A stretch of DNA of 33,725 nucleotides from Halobacterium bonnevillei (GCF_009831555.1 NZ_WUUU01000014.1:1-33725); one strand, 5' to 3'. Counted from the stretch's first letter, positions 7,530 to 14,792 are shown. Made by a program: numbers and translations. The notes: generated by a model from the letters alone, not told the origin.

Positions 7530-8915
7530 ATGGTCGCTTCTAAGCCTGGAATCGTGTGGGTGACACTCGATAGTGTTCGGGCTGACCACACTACTATCCA
7601 CGACTACGGGAGGAACACCACTCCCGAGTTGGAACGGATAGCCGACCACGGGCAGTCGTTCACTAATTGCTTCGCCCACGGGACTGGTACGGCGAGTTCG
7701 GTCGCATCCATTTTTACCGGTGTTTGGCCGTGGGAGCATCAAGTTGCAATGAACGGGTCTGTTGGAGAGATACCCGATCAATTGCGAACCGCAGCAGAAA
7801 TTTTCCGTGATCAAGGATATCGGACGGCCTGTGTCACGACAAACCCGCGAATAGACCTCATCGGCGGTGATGCCGGCTTCGATGAGTACTACGATATCAG
7901 CCGTTCGACACTACTCAATCCGAAATTTCTCCCAATAACGCTCCGATTCCTCAAAAACTTCTGGTCTGAATCGGTTGGACTCACGTGGAAGGGGGTCCAT
8001 CATTCGTTCAGTTACATTGTCACTGAAATTGCACGGCGATGGGTTGAGTCTGTCAATGGACCGTATTTCCTCTATGTCCACTACAACGAACCGCACCGCC
8101 CGTACTACCCCCCGCTATCGTATCGCGATCGGTACACAACTGAAGTGGATGTACCCGAAGACCGAGCACTCCACACCTCGACGGAGATTCACGAACGCTC
8201 AAGGGAGTACAATGCAGGCGAACTGGAGATGACTCGCGACGACTGGGAAGCAGTCGAGGCAATCTACGACGCCGAGATCGCCTACACCGACAGTTATGTC
8301 GGATCCCTCTTCGACTATGTCGAATCGTCGAATCCTGTGTTCGTGGTTACTGCGGATCACGGCGAACTACTTGGTGAAGGGAGTATGTTCGGCCACGGAC
8401 AGGGGGTCGTTCGTGATGAGCTGTCACACGTCCCATTGGTGGTTTCCGGTGTATCTGACCTCGCCGTAGATGAAGATGAAATCGTTCAACACAATGACGT
8501 GATGCGGACACTACTATCGATGGCCGGTGCATCGGACGACCAATTCGGTGGTTTCGGCCTGCGTAACGGTCAAACACGGGGATTCGCTGTAATTCAGGAG
8601 TACCTCGAGAATTTTGCCGCGTTCGAAAAGCACACTCAAGGGTTCAATAGCGGGTCGAGAAAGTTGGGTCGAATCGACGGACTGCGCACCGACGAGTTCA
8701 AGTTGGTAGTCTCACAGGACGATGTCGTTTTGTATGAACTTCCGGATGAAGATACCGACGTATCCCCGACTCGTTCGAATGTTCGTGAACGCTTACTTGA
8801 ACAACACGAAGCGTTTAACGAAGAACACGGACAGCCACTCGTTGACAGTCCGACAACGGACGACTACGACGAGCGTATGAAAAAGCGACTCAGGGATCTC
8901 GGCTACATCCAATGA
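7530..8915 (+). CDS. sulfatase / alkaline-phosphatase superfamily hydrolase
   Basis: A 461-residue protein starting with the superfamily's first metal-binding strand, IVWVTLDSVRADH (D14), and the NTTPELERIADHG block. The second metal site is VVTADHGELLGEG (D276, H277), followed by FGHG. The nucleophile region reads GTGTASSVASIFTG, so the C/S-x-P-S-R signature that is converted to formylglycine in true sulfatases is absent, and Thr54 sits at about that position. The protein may thus be a phosphodiesterase or phosphotransferase-like member, or act on glycans. No signal peptide or membrane segment is seen. It has its own promoter and lies alone between repeat copies 1 and 2. Haloarchaeal relatives often sit near surface-glycan genes, compatible with the methyltransferase nearby. 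Confidence 0.8.
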   Translation: MVASKPGIVWVTLDSVRADHTTIHDYGRNTTPELERIADHGQSFTNCFAHGTGTASSVASIFTGVWPWEHQVAMNGSVGEIPDQLRTAAEIFRDQGYRTACVTTNPRIDLIGGDAGFDEYYDISRSTLLNPKFLPITLRFLKNFWSESVGLTWKGVHHSFSYIVTEIARRWVESVNGPYFLYVHYNEPHRPYYPPLSYRDRYTTEVDVPEDRALHTSTEIHERSREYNAGELEMTRDDWEAVEAIYDAEIAYTDSYVGSLFDYVESSNPVFVVTADHGELLGEGSMFGHGQGVVRDELSHVPLVVSGVSDLAVDEDEIVQHNDVMRTLLSMAGASDDQFGGFGLRNGQTRGFAVIQEYLENFAAFEKHTQGFNSGSRKLGRIDGLRTDEFKLVVSQDDVVLYELPDEDTDVSPTRSNVRERLLEQHEAFNEEHGQPLVDSPTTDDYDERMKKRLRDLGYIQ

Positions 8916-9214
8916 TGAGGCACCTGACCGTCATAACATGAACAGTTAGCTCGGGCTAAGCTTGGCTCGGTAGTCTCACCTGCTTCGACTCTACCCTCTG
9001 TGCTATTCTGCTGTCTCTTACCCTTCCATACAATCCTATGACAGTCAGACGAATTTCAAAAGGGTACTTCAGAGAGACAAGTCACACTCGTGAAGACGCT
9101 CATAGACTACCAAGCGACATATTTGATTACAGATGATAACCACATGATAGTACAGTAGTGGCTGTCCTCCATAGGGATAATCCGAGATAGCGCCCGTGAT
9201 GAAATCAGTCTCAC
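8916..9214. other. gene-free stretch with repeat copy 2
   Basis: Nothing protein-like was found in either strand. It is AT-richer than the chromosome flanks and contains the second 29-bp repeat. The rest is unremarkable. Confidence 0.5.
9023..9051 (+). repeat. 29-bp dispersed repeat, copy 2
   Basis: The core is TACAATCCTATGAC with a CAGACG tail. The match to copy 1 is exact over AATCCTATGAC. It lies downstream of the sulfatase-family gene and before the RNase HI remnant. Confidence 0.55.
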
Positions 9215-9612
9215 TCAGTCGTCGAACTCTCGGTCCACCAACCCATCAGCCCGTAGGTTCTCCTCTCGGTCGACCCTCACTATCTCGAACGTCTCGAACT
9301 CCTCTGCCAATTCTCGTGCGCGGTCGCGAAGTTTACGGAGGTGTTGCTCGTTCGTCTGCCAGTCACCCTTGACCTGTCCCACTACCAACTGCGAGTCATC
9401 TCTCGTTTCAACCTCGGTGCATCCCTGCTCCGAGGCGACCTCCAACCCTCGGATGAGGGCGCGGTACTCTGCCTCGTTATTCATGGCTTTGCCGAGGTGG
9501 TCACTGCCCTCATCAGACCAGTCATCGGCCTCTATCGTGTAACCGACGGCCGCAGGACGGGATTGGAAGGACGAGCGCCTCCATCGAAGTGGATGATTGC
9601 TGGTGTGGTCAT
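9215..9612 (-). pseudogene. rnhA: RNase HI with a one-base frameshift
   Basis: The ATG begins MTTPAIIHFDGGARPSNP, which carries the first catalytic Asp. The frame then breaks where CCCGTCCTGCGG appears in place of an expected CCCGGTCCTGCGG, that is, one G missing near 9556-9562. Restoring it gives PAAVGYTIEADDW, then NNEAEYRALIRGLEVA (catalytic Glu), RDDSQLVVGQVKGDW (Asp) and RADGLVDREFDD (Asp), a complete archaeal RNase HI of 132 residues. All four DEDD residues survive, so the lesion is either very recent or a sequencing error. RNase HI removes RNA from RNA-DNA hybrids and would make sense next to a primase-bearing replicon. An 89-residue product from the internal ATG would lack the first Asp and be inactive. 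Confidence 0.8.
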
Positions 9613-10038
9613 TTCGACACCACCGCTGTGTTATCTCGCCTGTTGCTCGCTTGATACGTGACTCTCTACGTGTCTGATTGCATCATCAACTCTCCTCATA
9701 TAATACTATGACATTCGGGCGGAATTCGAGACTCCGGAGCAGTCACGATACATCATATGCCTGATGGCATATCCCACCAATCTTCGGAGTCGGGGTGCCC
9801 ACTTTTGTGACACCGCGATCAATGTGATGTATAAAACACGCCGCTTAAGACTCGAGCGTCCGACTAACAGCATTACTCGACTTCGGGCGAAAGTTTCTAT
9901 TTTCCTCGATACGTTCGGCTATACGCGAACGCACGACGGCGGTCACCCGAGTCAGGTGACCTGCTCAACCCAGATACGTCGAGATGGAATCGCACAACGG
10001 CGCGACTCCTCTCGGCTCTCAATCGTTTGGTGAAAAAG
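9613..10038. other. gene-free flank between island and provirus
   Basis: No convincing gene. It contains repeat copy 3 and three small inverted repeats: ATATGCC-TGAT-GGCATAT at 9755-9772, CGTTCG-N8-CGAACG near 9912-9931, and GGTCACC-N7-GGTGACC at 9941-9961. A TATA-like GTATAAAAC at about 9829 has no evident gene after it, so a small RNA is possible but unsupported. Confidence 0.5.
9693..9721 (+). repeat. 29-bp dispersed repeat, copy 3
   Basis: The core is TATAATACTATGAC with tail TTCGGGCG. It matches copy 1 at 22 of 29 aligned positions and lies upstream of the RNase HI remnant. Confidence 0.55.
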
Positions 10039-10051
10039 TCCGCCCTCCCCG
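10039..10051 (+). repeat. left attachment site (attL core)
   Basis: TCCGCCCTCCCCG is identical to the 3' end of the tRNA-Tyr gene at the right border. The flanking bases differ on both sides, so the visible core is 13 bp. Confidence 0.8.
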
Positions 10052-10110
10052 CGCTGGCGTATTTCGCTGTTCGCCGGTCGTGGTGTTGAGTGAGTCTGCT
10101 TGCATCGTTT

Positions 10111-11160
10111 TCAGAGTCCTTCGAGGTGTTCGCGGCGCTGTGCAGCTCGCTGGCGCTCGCTACGCCGGTCGTAGTGCTTATCCAGGATTTCCTCGCTGAC
10201 GTCCATCCGGTCGCTCACGACGACTCGTGGCACCTTCTGTAGCCGGTAGCCCGTCACGCGCCCACTCCGCACGTCGTGGGGTGACCGCGCCGACGGACAC
10301 TTACTCTCTCGGCCGTGCTCGGTCGCCACACAGTCGTCGGGGTCCTCACCGTGCGGGCACCGCTCGCCGCGCCAGCACGGCCGCGTGATGCGATACAAGG
10401 TGTTCCGCACCGTCGACCGCGAGATGCGGCCCTCGCGCGTCGTCACGAGCGGCTGCCGACCCTCGTCGTCGGTCACGTCCTCGCGGGGCCCATCGATGTA
10501 GTCACGGATGACGCCCGCGACGTATCCCGAAATCGCGTTCCAGCGGTCGCTCTTCTCGGCGTTCTTCAGCGGCGTTCCCTCGTCGGGCCGGTGGACGAAG
10601 TGAATCGCCGGCCCGTTCCCGTTCGGTCGCTCGCCGTCCAGATCGAGGTCTTCGAGATCGAGCGCCCGGAGCGCGCTGATTCGACAGCCCGTGTTCCAGA
10701 GCACGAGTAGCACGACGTGCGTGCGGTTGGCGTACTTGTACCGCGAGAGGTACTCGAGAATCGACTTCGCGCGGTCCGGGTCCAGCGTCGTCTCGCTCAC
10801 GTCGCCGCCGTGGGACACCTGCGGCAGCGGGACCTGCGTGAACAGTTCTGTGTCGACGGCGTCGATGTCGCCGCAGAACCGGAGGAACGCCCGAATCGTC
10901 GCGAGGTCGCCGCGGAGCGTGACGTTCTCCAGTTCTTCACCCGAGTAGCCGCCCTCTCGGCGCCACACGCGGTACTGGTAGAGGTCGCGCCCGCTGAGCG
11001 AATTCAAGTTCGTGATGCTCTCTTCCTCGCACCACGCGACGAACGCGCGCAGCCGGTAGTCCTGGCCGTCCAGGGTGTCCTCGGTAAGCTCGTCGCGGCG
11101 TGCATCGAGGTACAGCCGGCGCGCCTCGTCCGGGGCGAGTGATTCGAGGTCGCGGCTCAT
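10111..11160 (-). CDS. int: tyrosine-recombinase integrase
   Basis: A 349-residue recombinase. The N-terminal half (about 1-120) is a SAM-like core-binding domain with LRAFVAWCEEESI. The catalytic half holds R160 in NTGCRISALR, a Lys in TPLKNAEKSDR, H295-x-x-R298 in SPHDVRSGR, and nucleophile Y330 in LDKHYDRRSE. These are the canonical R-K-HxxR-Y residues. A small Cys/His-rich insert (CWRGERCPHGEDPDDC plus later Cys) precedes HxxR and may bind zinc; similar inserts occur in haloarchaeal virus and plasmid integrases. It would catalyse recombination at the tRNA-Tyr 3' end, next to attL. It is transcribed divergently from a repressor-like gene, a typical lysogeny control arrangement. Confidence 0.93.
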   Translation of the reverse strand: MSRDLESLAPDEARRLYLDARRDELTEDTLDGQDYRLRAFVAWCEEESITNLNSLSGRDLYQYRVWRREGGYSGEELENVTLRGDLATIRAFLRFCGDIDAVDTELFTQVPLPQVSHGGDVSETTLDPDRAKSILEYLSRYKYANRTHVVLLVLWNTGCRISALRALDLEDLDLDGERPNGNGPAIHFVHRPDEGTPLKNAEKSDRWNAISGYVAGVIRDYIDGPREDVTDDEGRQPLVTTREGRISRSTVRNTLYRITRPCWRGERCPHGEDPDDCVATEHGRESKCPSARSPHDVRSGRVTGYRLQKVPRVVVSDRMDVSEEILDKHYDRRSERQRAAQRREHLEGL

Positions 11161-11222
11161 CGTGTCCGCGGCTCCCCCGAAGGCGGTTCGGTGCTATCGT
11201 TTTGTCTCGTTTCGAGTTCCAT
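11157..11222 (-). CDS. possible 21-aa leader peptide coupled to integrase
   Basis: ATG (MELETRQNDSTEPP) to TGA, with the stop overlapping the integrase ATG as ATGA, the same coupling used throughout this element. A TATA-like TAATTTATC lies on this strand about 40 bases upstream. It is very short and hydrophilic with no recognisable domain, so it could be just the leader of the integrase transcript. Confidence 0.25.
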   Translation of the reverse strand: MELETRQNDSTEPPSGEPRTR

Positions 11223-11354
11223 GGGTGAATCCCGGTGATCGAGCGAATGGCACCGGATGGATAAATTAGACTCCTTCTCGCTACTAATAGGTTCCCTACA
11301 ACAAATATCGAACTCTGTTATAGTGCCTGAAGTAACCAAATCGTGACTTAATTG

Positions 11355-11365
11355 ACTCTAAGAGT
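11355..11365. promoter_or_regulatory. palindromic operator candidate
   Basis: ACTCT-A-AGAGT is a perfect palindrome placed between the TATA-like CTTAATT (about 11347-11353) and the ATG of the winged-helix gene, exactly where an autorepressor would block initiation. Confidence 0.45.
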
Positions 11366-11377
11366 GTGATTTGGGCT

Positions 11378-11647
11378 ATGGCGATTCGCCGCCCAGCAGA
11401 GTGGATGCAGGCAAGTGACGACCGGATACTGGAGTATCTGGACACAGAAGGCGGCGGAGGCCCAAGTTCGATAATTGACGATGGCGATTTCGACTTTCAT
11501 CGAAAAACTGTCGGAAAGCGACTTCGTCTATTGTCGAAAGCTGGCCTCGTGGAAAAGGTAGGTCACGGCGTCTACAGAATCAGCAACAGAGGGCGGCGAT
11601 ATCTCGCAGGCAAAGAAGACCTACGAGACGAGCCGAAGCCGGAGTAA
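11378..11647 (+). CDS. PhiH1-repressor-like winged-helix regulator
   Basis: An 89-residue protein with the pattern of the haloarchaeal PhiH1 repressor family. It opens with RRPAEWMQASDDRILEYLD, has a recognition-helix region HRKTVGKRLRLLSKAGLVEK and the beta-wing HGVYRISNRGRRYLAGKEDL. The start at MAIRRP was preferred to the in-frame ATG four codons upstream because family members begin a few residues before the WM-ADDRIL motif. It faces away from the integrase, with a 217-bp control region between them, so it is the best candidate for the lysogeny regulator of the provirus and may repress itself through the nearby palindrome. Confidence 0.8.
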   Translation: MAIRRPAEWMQASDDRILEYLDTEGGGGPSSIIDDGDFDFHRKTVGKRLRLLSKAGLVEKVGHGVYRISNRGRRYLAGKEDLRDEPKPE

Positions 11648-11689
11648 GTAACTTCTCGCCATCTGGTGCTCCTCTCTGGAGCGGTCTCA

Positions 11690-11695
11690 TTTATC
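11690..11695 (+). promoter_or_regulatory. TATA box of lipoprotein gene
   Basis: TTTATC is centred 27 bases before the ATG at 11720, fitting a leaderless transcript. Confidence 0.5.
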
Positions 11696-11719
11696 AATCC
11701 GGACTCTAACTATCCCCAT

Positions 11720-12127
11720 ATGGAACGTCGGGACGTATTGATGGGGAGTGGGGCACTAATATCGCTCTTAGCAGGGTGTACTGGAGGAGATGGGTCTGCA
11801 AACGAAACAACGACTTCCCAGCCCATTGATTCGGGAGTCGTCTTTGACGCTACGCTGAGCGCCATGCGGGAGGAGCAGGTCACACTCTCCACCTCTCAGA
11901 AAATCACCGTCGAAACGTCCGAGATTGAGGAGGGTGAAGAACTGACTTTCATACTCGGTGACGGCTCGAAGTTCGTTCACAAGGAAGCAATTCGAGAGAA
12001 CAAGGTGGCGGAATTCCCGGTGAAGTCGGACGGTTGGCACAACATCAAACTCTCCCCGGACCGGTACGAGGCACCGGTGGACAAAGACGTACAGATTCAC
12101 GCCAAGGTAACGTTGAGCGAGCCTTGA
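11720..12127 (+). CDS. Tat-type lipoprotein of unknown function
   Basis: A 135-residue precursor. The N-terminus MERRDVLMGSGALISLLAGC combines a twin Arg, a short hydrophobic stretch and a lipobox (LLAGC, Cys20), the usual layout of haloarchaeal Tat lipoproteins anchored outside the cell. A Thr/Ser-rich linker follows, then a beta-rich domain (VTLSTSQKITVETSE, LTFILGDGSKFVHKE, GWHNIKLSPDRYEAP) that resembles an immunoglobulin-like fold. The longer frame upstream was rejected because the TATA box fits this ATG and the signal peptide starts here. Surface cargo of a provirus often changes host receptors or blocks superinfection, but nothing specific shows that here. Confidence 0.7.
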   Translation: MERRDVLMGSGALISLLAGCTGGDGSANETTTSQPIDSGVVFDATLSAMREEQVTLSTSQKITVETSEIEEGEELTFILGDGSKFVHKEAIRENKVAEFPVKSDGWHNIKLSPDRYEAPVDKDVQIHAKVTLSEP

Positions 12128-12142
12128 CGCTCTGATTCGTGG

Positions 12143-12517
12143 CTACTCGTAGGGAATCCAGAGCAGTCCGTACGCGCCCTTCGAGTCGAATTCTACAATC
12201 TGCTCACCGCCCCTGTACAACGCGACGTGCTCGCTGCCGTCCGCGCCGACGTGGGCCGCGTCGCCGATGATCTGCATGTCCTCGATCACCGGCTCGGAAT
12301 CGAACCCGAGCACCTCGTCGCTTGGTTCATTGTCGCCGCCCACGAGTTCGTCCACCGGCACGACCGCGTACCGACCAGTTACGTCGCCCTGGTAGAGTAC
12401 TCGGTTGTTCATTTCGCTGACGCCCGCGCGAACCAGCAACTGCTCCTCTTCGCTGGTTTCGAACGTCATGAGCCGACTCAATCCTTCTGCACTACTACTG
12501 GTGTTTGCTGACACCAT
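12143..12517 (-). CDS. hypothetical acidic soluble protein
   Basis: 124 residues, strongly acidic, without membrane segments or signal peptide. It appears to be mainly beta-strand (NNRVLYQGDVTGRYAVVPVD; GSEHVALYRGGEQIVEFDS) and ends in AYGLLWIPYE. A TATA-like CTTTACC lies about 30 bases before the ATG. It is convergent with the lipoprotein gene. An alternative start is the internal ATG at MTFETSEEE. No family is recognised. Confidence 0.55.
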   Translation of the reverse strand: MVSANTSSSAEGLSRLMTFETSEEEQLLVRAGVSEMNNRVLYQGDVTGRYAVVPVDELVGGDNEPSDEVLGFDSEPVIEDMQIIGDAAHVGADGSEHVALYRGGEQIVEFDSKGAYGLLWIPYE

Positions 12518-12648
12518 GCGCTCTACCGGTGAATCGACAGGTCGGGTAAAGGCTCGGTAGTAGGACAGTGAAAGTGAAAGTGGGTGAGGAGAGGATCAAT
12601 GGAATATTCAGAACCCAGTCCACCCCGCTTAGGATTGCTGAATGAGTC

Positions 12649-12897
12649 CTATTCAGGCGGTATTTCGTCTTTCCGGGAGTCTATAAATATTATTGAATCC
12701 ATGACGAGATCGCCCCAGACGATCAATATACTCAATATAAACATAGCGGCGAGAGTTATTGCAGTAGGGTTAAAGTTCGAAAACATAGGGTAAATAACCC
12801 AGAAACCAAGGAATGCCAGCGCTTTTAGACCCCATAATCCTTTTGTTTCGGAAATTAATTCGCGGAGTTGGCGAAAGAGTTCACTTTTCTCCGACAT
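12649..12897 (-). CDS. small two-TM membrane protein (operon gene 3)
   Basis: 82 residues. A charged N-terminal helix (MSEKSELFRQLRELISETKG) is followed by two hydrophobic helices (about 22-40 and 45-68) and a charged tail ending SRKDEIPPE. It is clearly less GC-rich than the structural genes. It follows the 170-residue membrane protein with a one-base gap, so the two are presumably cotranslated. No family is recognised. The amphipathic helix before the membrane segments could contact a cytosolic partner, probably one of the two upstream proteins. Confidence 0.6.
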   Translation of the reverse strand: MSEKSELFRQLRELISETKGLWGLKALAFLGFWVIYPMFSNFNPTAITLAAMFILSILIVWGDLVMDSIIFIDSRKDEIPPE

Positions 12898-12898
12898 C

Positions 12899-13411
12899 TT
12901 ACTCCGACCAACTCCAGACGAAGAGCTTGTACATAACCAACGCGATCATAAACACCGATAGACCAATAACAGGTACTGCACCGGTGCTGACTCCGTACCA
13001 AGCCCCAGCAATCCCACACAGGGTGAGAACGAAGCTCGCAGCAATCAAGACCCCCGCCTCTCGAATCGCGGGATCACGAGCCGGAGCTTGAGACGAGGGG
13101 GAATTCGATTCCATTTCAGCCTCCAGATTGGCCACTACGTTGTCCTGAGGCATAGTCTCTGCGAGAGTCCTCATTTGTTCTTCAGATAGTGCCTCCCCAA
13201 ATTCGATATGCTGTGCCAAAACTCTTAGCTGGTCAGGCCCGAGGGCTTCTGAGAGATCTTGCGGCGTGAAGGGTGAATAGCCGTCCTGTGCCAGTAACTT
13301 GATTGCTCTCGCAAGGGCCTGAGCCTGAACACTTTCATCCAGGTCATCAAGGCTGTCAATTTCCCTATATGTTTCTGGCTCCGGGCCAGTGTCTGGTCCA
13401 GATACAGTCAT
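12899..13411 (-). CDS. membrane protein with N-terminal helical domain (operon gene 2)
   Basis: 170 residues. The first 110 are acidic and helical, with repeated helix-turn patterns (FTPQDLSEALGPDQLRVLAQ, then EFGEALSEEQMRTLAETM). Two membrane helices lie near the C-terminus (about 118-140 and 145-166), ending KLFVWSWSE. The topology thus puts a cytosolic helical domain on a membrane hairpin. The start ATG overlaps the stop of the upstream gene (ATGA). No family is recognised. Confidence 0.6.
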   Translation of the reverse strand: MTVSGPDTGPEPETYREIDSLDDLDESVQAQALARAIKLLAQDGYSPFTPQDLSEALGPDQLRVLAQHIEFGEALSEEQMRTLAETMPQDNVVANLEAEMESNSPSSQAPARDPAIREAGVLIAASFVLTLCGIAGAWYGVSTGAVPVIGLSVFMIALVMYKLFVWSWSE

Positions 13412-14001
13412 TGTTCTAGCGCTTCAATTATTGTATCAAGTTTTTCCATGAGCAGTAAATCTTCTCTCGGAACGCTCCTTGCCAAAAAGAAGAAATCATT
13501 ATCTTCACCATTTACAGATACCTGTTCACCATCAGTAGGATTCACAGACACATTAAATGTAACAATACCCTCGCCAACTATGTAGATATTTTTGTATGTT
13601 GTTTCAGATTCCCCTGGTTGAAGCTCTGGAATGTCCCAGGTCCCGCTATTCGAAAGCGTATGGTTTTCATAACTAACCTTATCAATAACTATTTCCCCAC
13701 CAGGGAAGACAGACTCACCTGTATTTTGAATCTGCATTCCCAATGAGTTTTCATCACCTGCAACAAGTTCAAGAGGACTTTTTAATCCATCATAGTCCGG
13801 CTCGCTATCTCCTAGTTCTCCCTCCGAGTGTGAATACGTACGTTCTATCGATAGTTCATAACGGCGTTCATCACTCTCTTCGCCCCCATCTTCATCATCC
13901 ATAATCTCCTCTAATATTTCGTCTGTATCAAGTTCTTCACCGGAAGGAAGAGAGTCGCTACCACCGTTCGAATCGTTTTGATCATCATCACCTATCGGCA
14001 T
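13408..14001 (-). CDS. acidic beta-sandwich protein (operon gene 1)
   Basis: 197 residues with no signal peptide. The first 65 are an extremely acidic, probably disordered segment (GEELDTDEILEEIMDDED). The next about 110 look like an immunoglobulin-like or CARDB-type beta-sandwich (LVAGDENSLGMQIQNTGESV; ELQPGESETTYKNIYIVGEG; VTFNVSVNPTDGEQVSV). A short C-terminal helix LLLMEKLDTIIEALEQ could be a docking coil. The ATG at MPIGDDDQ was chosen because a TATA box lies 27 bases upstream; the GTG nine bases earlier would be too close. It is first in a three-gene operon with two membrane proteins. The function is unknown. Confidence 0.6.
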   Translation of the reverse strand: MPIGDDDQNDSNGGSDSLPSGEELDTDEILEEIMDDEDGGEESDERRYELSIERTYSHSEGELGDSEPDYDGLKSPLELVAGDENSLGMQIQNTGESVFPGGEIVIDKVSYENHTLSNSGTWDIPELQPGESETTYKNIYIVGEGIVTFNVSVNPTDGEQVSVNGEDNDFFFLARSVPREDLLLMEKLDTIIEALEQ

Positions 14002-14024
14002 CAACGACACCTGTTACCTGCTGT

Positions 14025-14031
14025 ACTATAT
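14025..14031 (-). promoter_or_regulatory. TATA box of three-gene operon
   Basis: ATATAGT on the minus strand, centred 27 bases before the ATG at 14001. Confidence 0.55.
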
Positions 14032-14275
14032 TGAATCAACTTACAACTGCCGGCCTCAAAATAACCAGTTCAGTAGCCCATACTGTTCATATCCTGGGGC
14101 AAACACGCGACGAGAATCGATTTCCCAGATATGCACACGAATCCGCGACCGCCGTGTGCATATCTCGACATCCATCGTCCGTCTGAGTCGGTCGCTGGGT
14201 GGGGTCGGCGGGGAGATCGAGGCGAAACCCCCGCGATTCACCCCCTCCAGTTACTCGAGTTCAATGGGCTATGGG

Positions 14276-14293
14276 GGTTCGTGTGTACGAACC
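14276..14293. promoter_or_regulatory. inverted repeat before the 81-aa gene
   Basis: GGTTCGT-GTGT-ACGAACC is a perfect 7-bp inverted repeat ending five bases before the ATG. An almost identical element precedes the decayed copy at 5986, so it is conserved together with the gene and may be an operator or translation-control hairpin. Confidence 0.5.
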
Positions 14294-14297
14294 GAGT

Positions 14298-14543
14298 ATG
14301 CGAATTCGGACTGACGGCGACTACGGCCACCGCATCGACACCATCCAGGCCGCCATGACCGCCCTCGACGAGAACACCAAAACTGCGGCCGTACTGGCTG
14401 CCTGCGAGCACGCCCGCCAAGACCGCCGCGCCAAAGAACAAGCACTGGCCCATCCCGACATGACCCCCGAACTCGCCGAAATACTGAGCACCTCCGCGAT
14501 CCAGCTGCACTACGAGATAACCGCCACCGTCGACACCGCATAA
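14298..14543 (+). CDS. small conserved haloarchaeal protein, 81 aa
   Basis: The protein starts MRIRTDGDYGHRIDTIQAAM and continues with LDENTKTAAVLAACEHARQD, then HPDMTPELAEILSTSAIQL. I recognise the general pattern as a family of small haloarchaeal proteins frequent in mobile regions. The central segment resembles a helix-turn-helix or ribbon-helix-helix-like helical core (LDENTKTAAVLAAC), so DNA binding is possible but not shown. It is intact here, whereas the island copy 8.3 kb away is frameshifted. The start ATG is supported by that copy, in which the same ATG and hairpin are conserved. Confidence 0.75.
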   Translation: MRIRTDGDYGHRIDTIQAAMTALDENTKTAAVLAACEHARQDRRAKEQALAHPDMTPELAEILSTSAIQLHYEITATVDTA

Positions 14544-14552
14544 ACGACCGAC

Positions 14553-14654
14553 CTACTCCCCGAGCCCGTGCGCGTCCTCGAAGTGGTCGACCATCGCCGC
14601 CGCCTGTTCCTTGCCCGTCGCCTCAACCTCGTCGCCGCAAACGTGACACTGCAT
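14553..14654 (-). CDS. 33-aa C2H2-type zinc micro-protein
   Basis: ATG to TAG encodes MQCHVCGDEVEATGKE, then AAAMVDHFEDAHGLGE: C3-x2-C6 followed by H24 and H29, which is a single zinc finger-like unit with a helix between the ligands. GGGAG lies close upstream of the ATG. Codon use has the high GC third positions of real genes. It is convergent with the 81-aa gene with a gap of nine bases. Such one-finger proteins are frequent in haloarchaea and may bind nucleic acid or protein. The function is unknown. Confidence 0.6.
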   Translation of the reverse strand: MQCHVCGDEVEATGKEQAAAMVDHFEDAHGLGE

Positions 14655-14792
14655 ATGCTCCCAGACACCACTCAATCTCGAAAAATCAACCGAAAACTAT
14701 CACCCATCGGAGGAAGCCATATAACGCTCCTCACACTCGCTTTTCGCTCAACAAGGCGAAAATTTACTACAGTATCCCAGGAAGGTTATCAT

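Noticed and set aside
7421-9721. The three 29-bp repeats as a CRISPR array
   Set aside because: Only three imperfect copies, 0.7-1.6 kb apart with genes between them; no regular spacers and no cas genes.
9764-10033. 89-codon plus-strand frame before attL
   Set aside because: Composition is Arg/Thr-rich without domains, it lacks haloarchaeal codon bias and crosses several inverted repeats.
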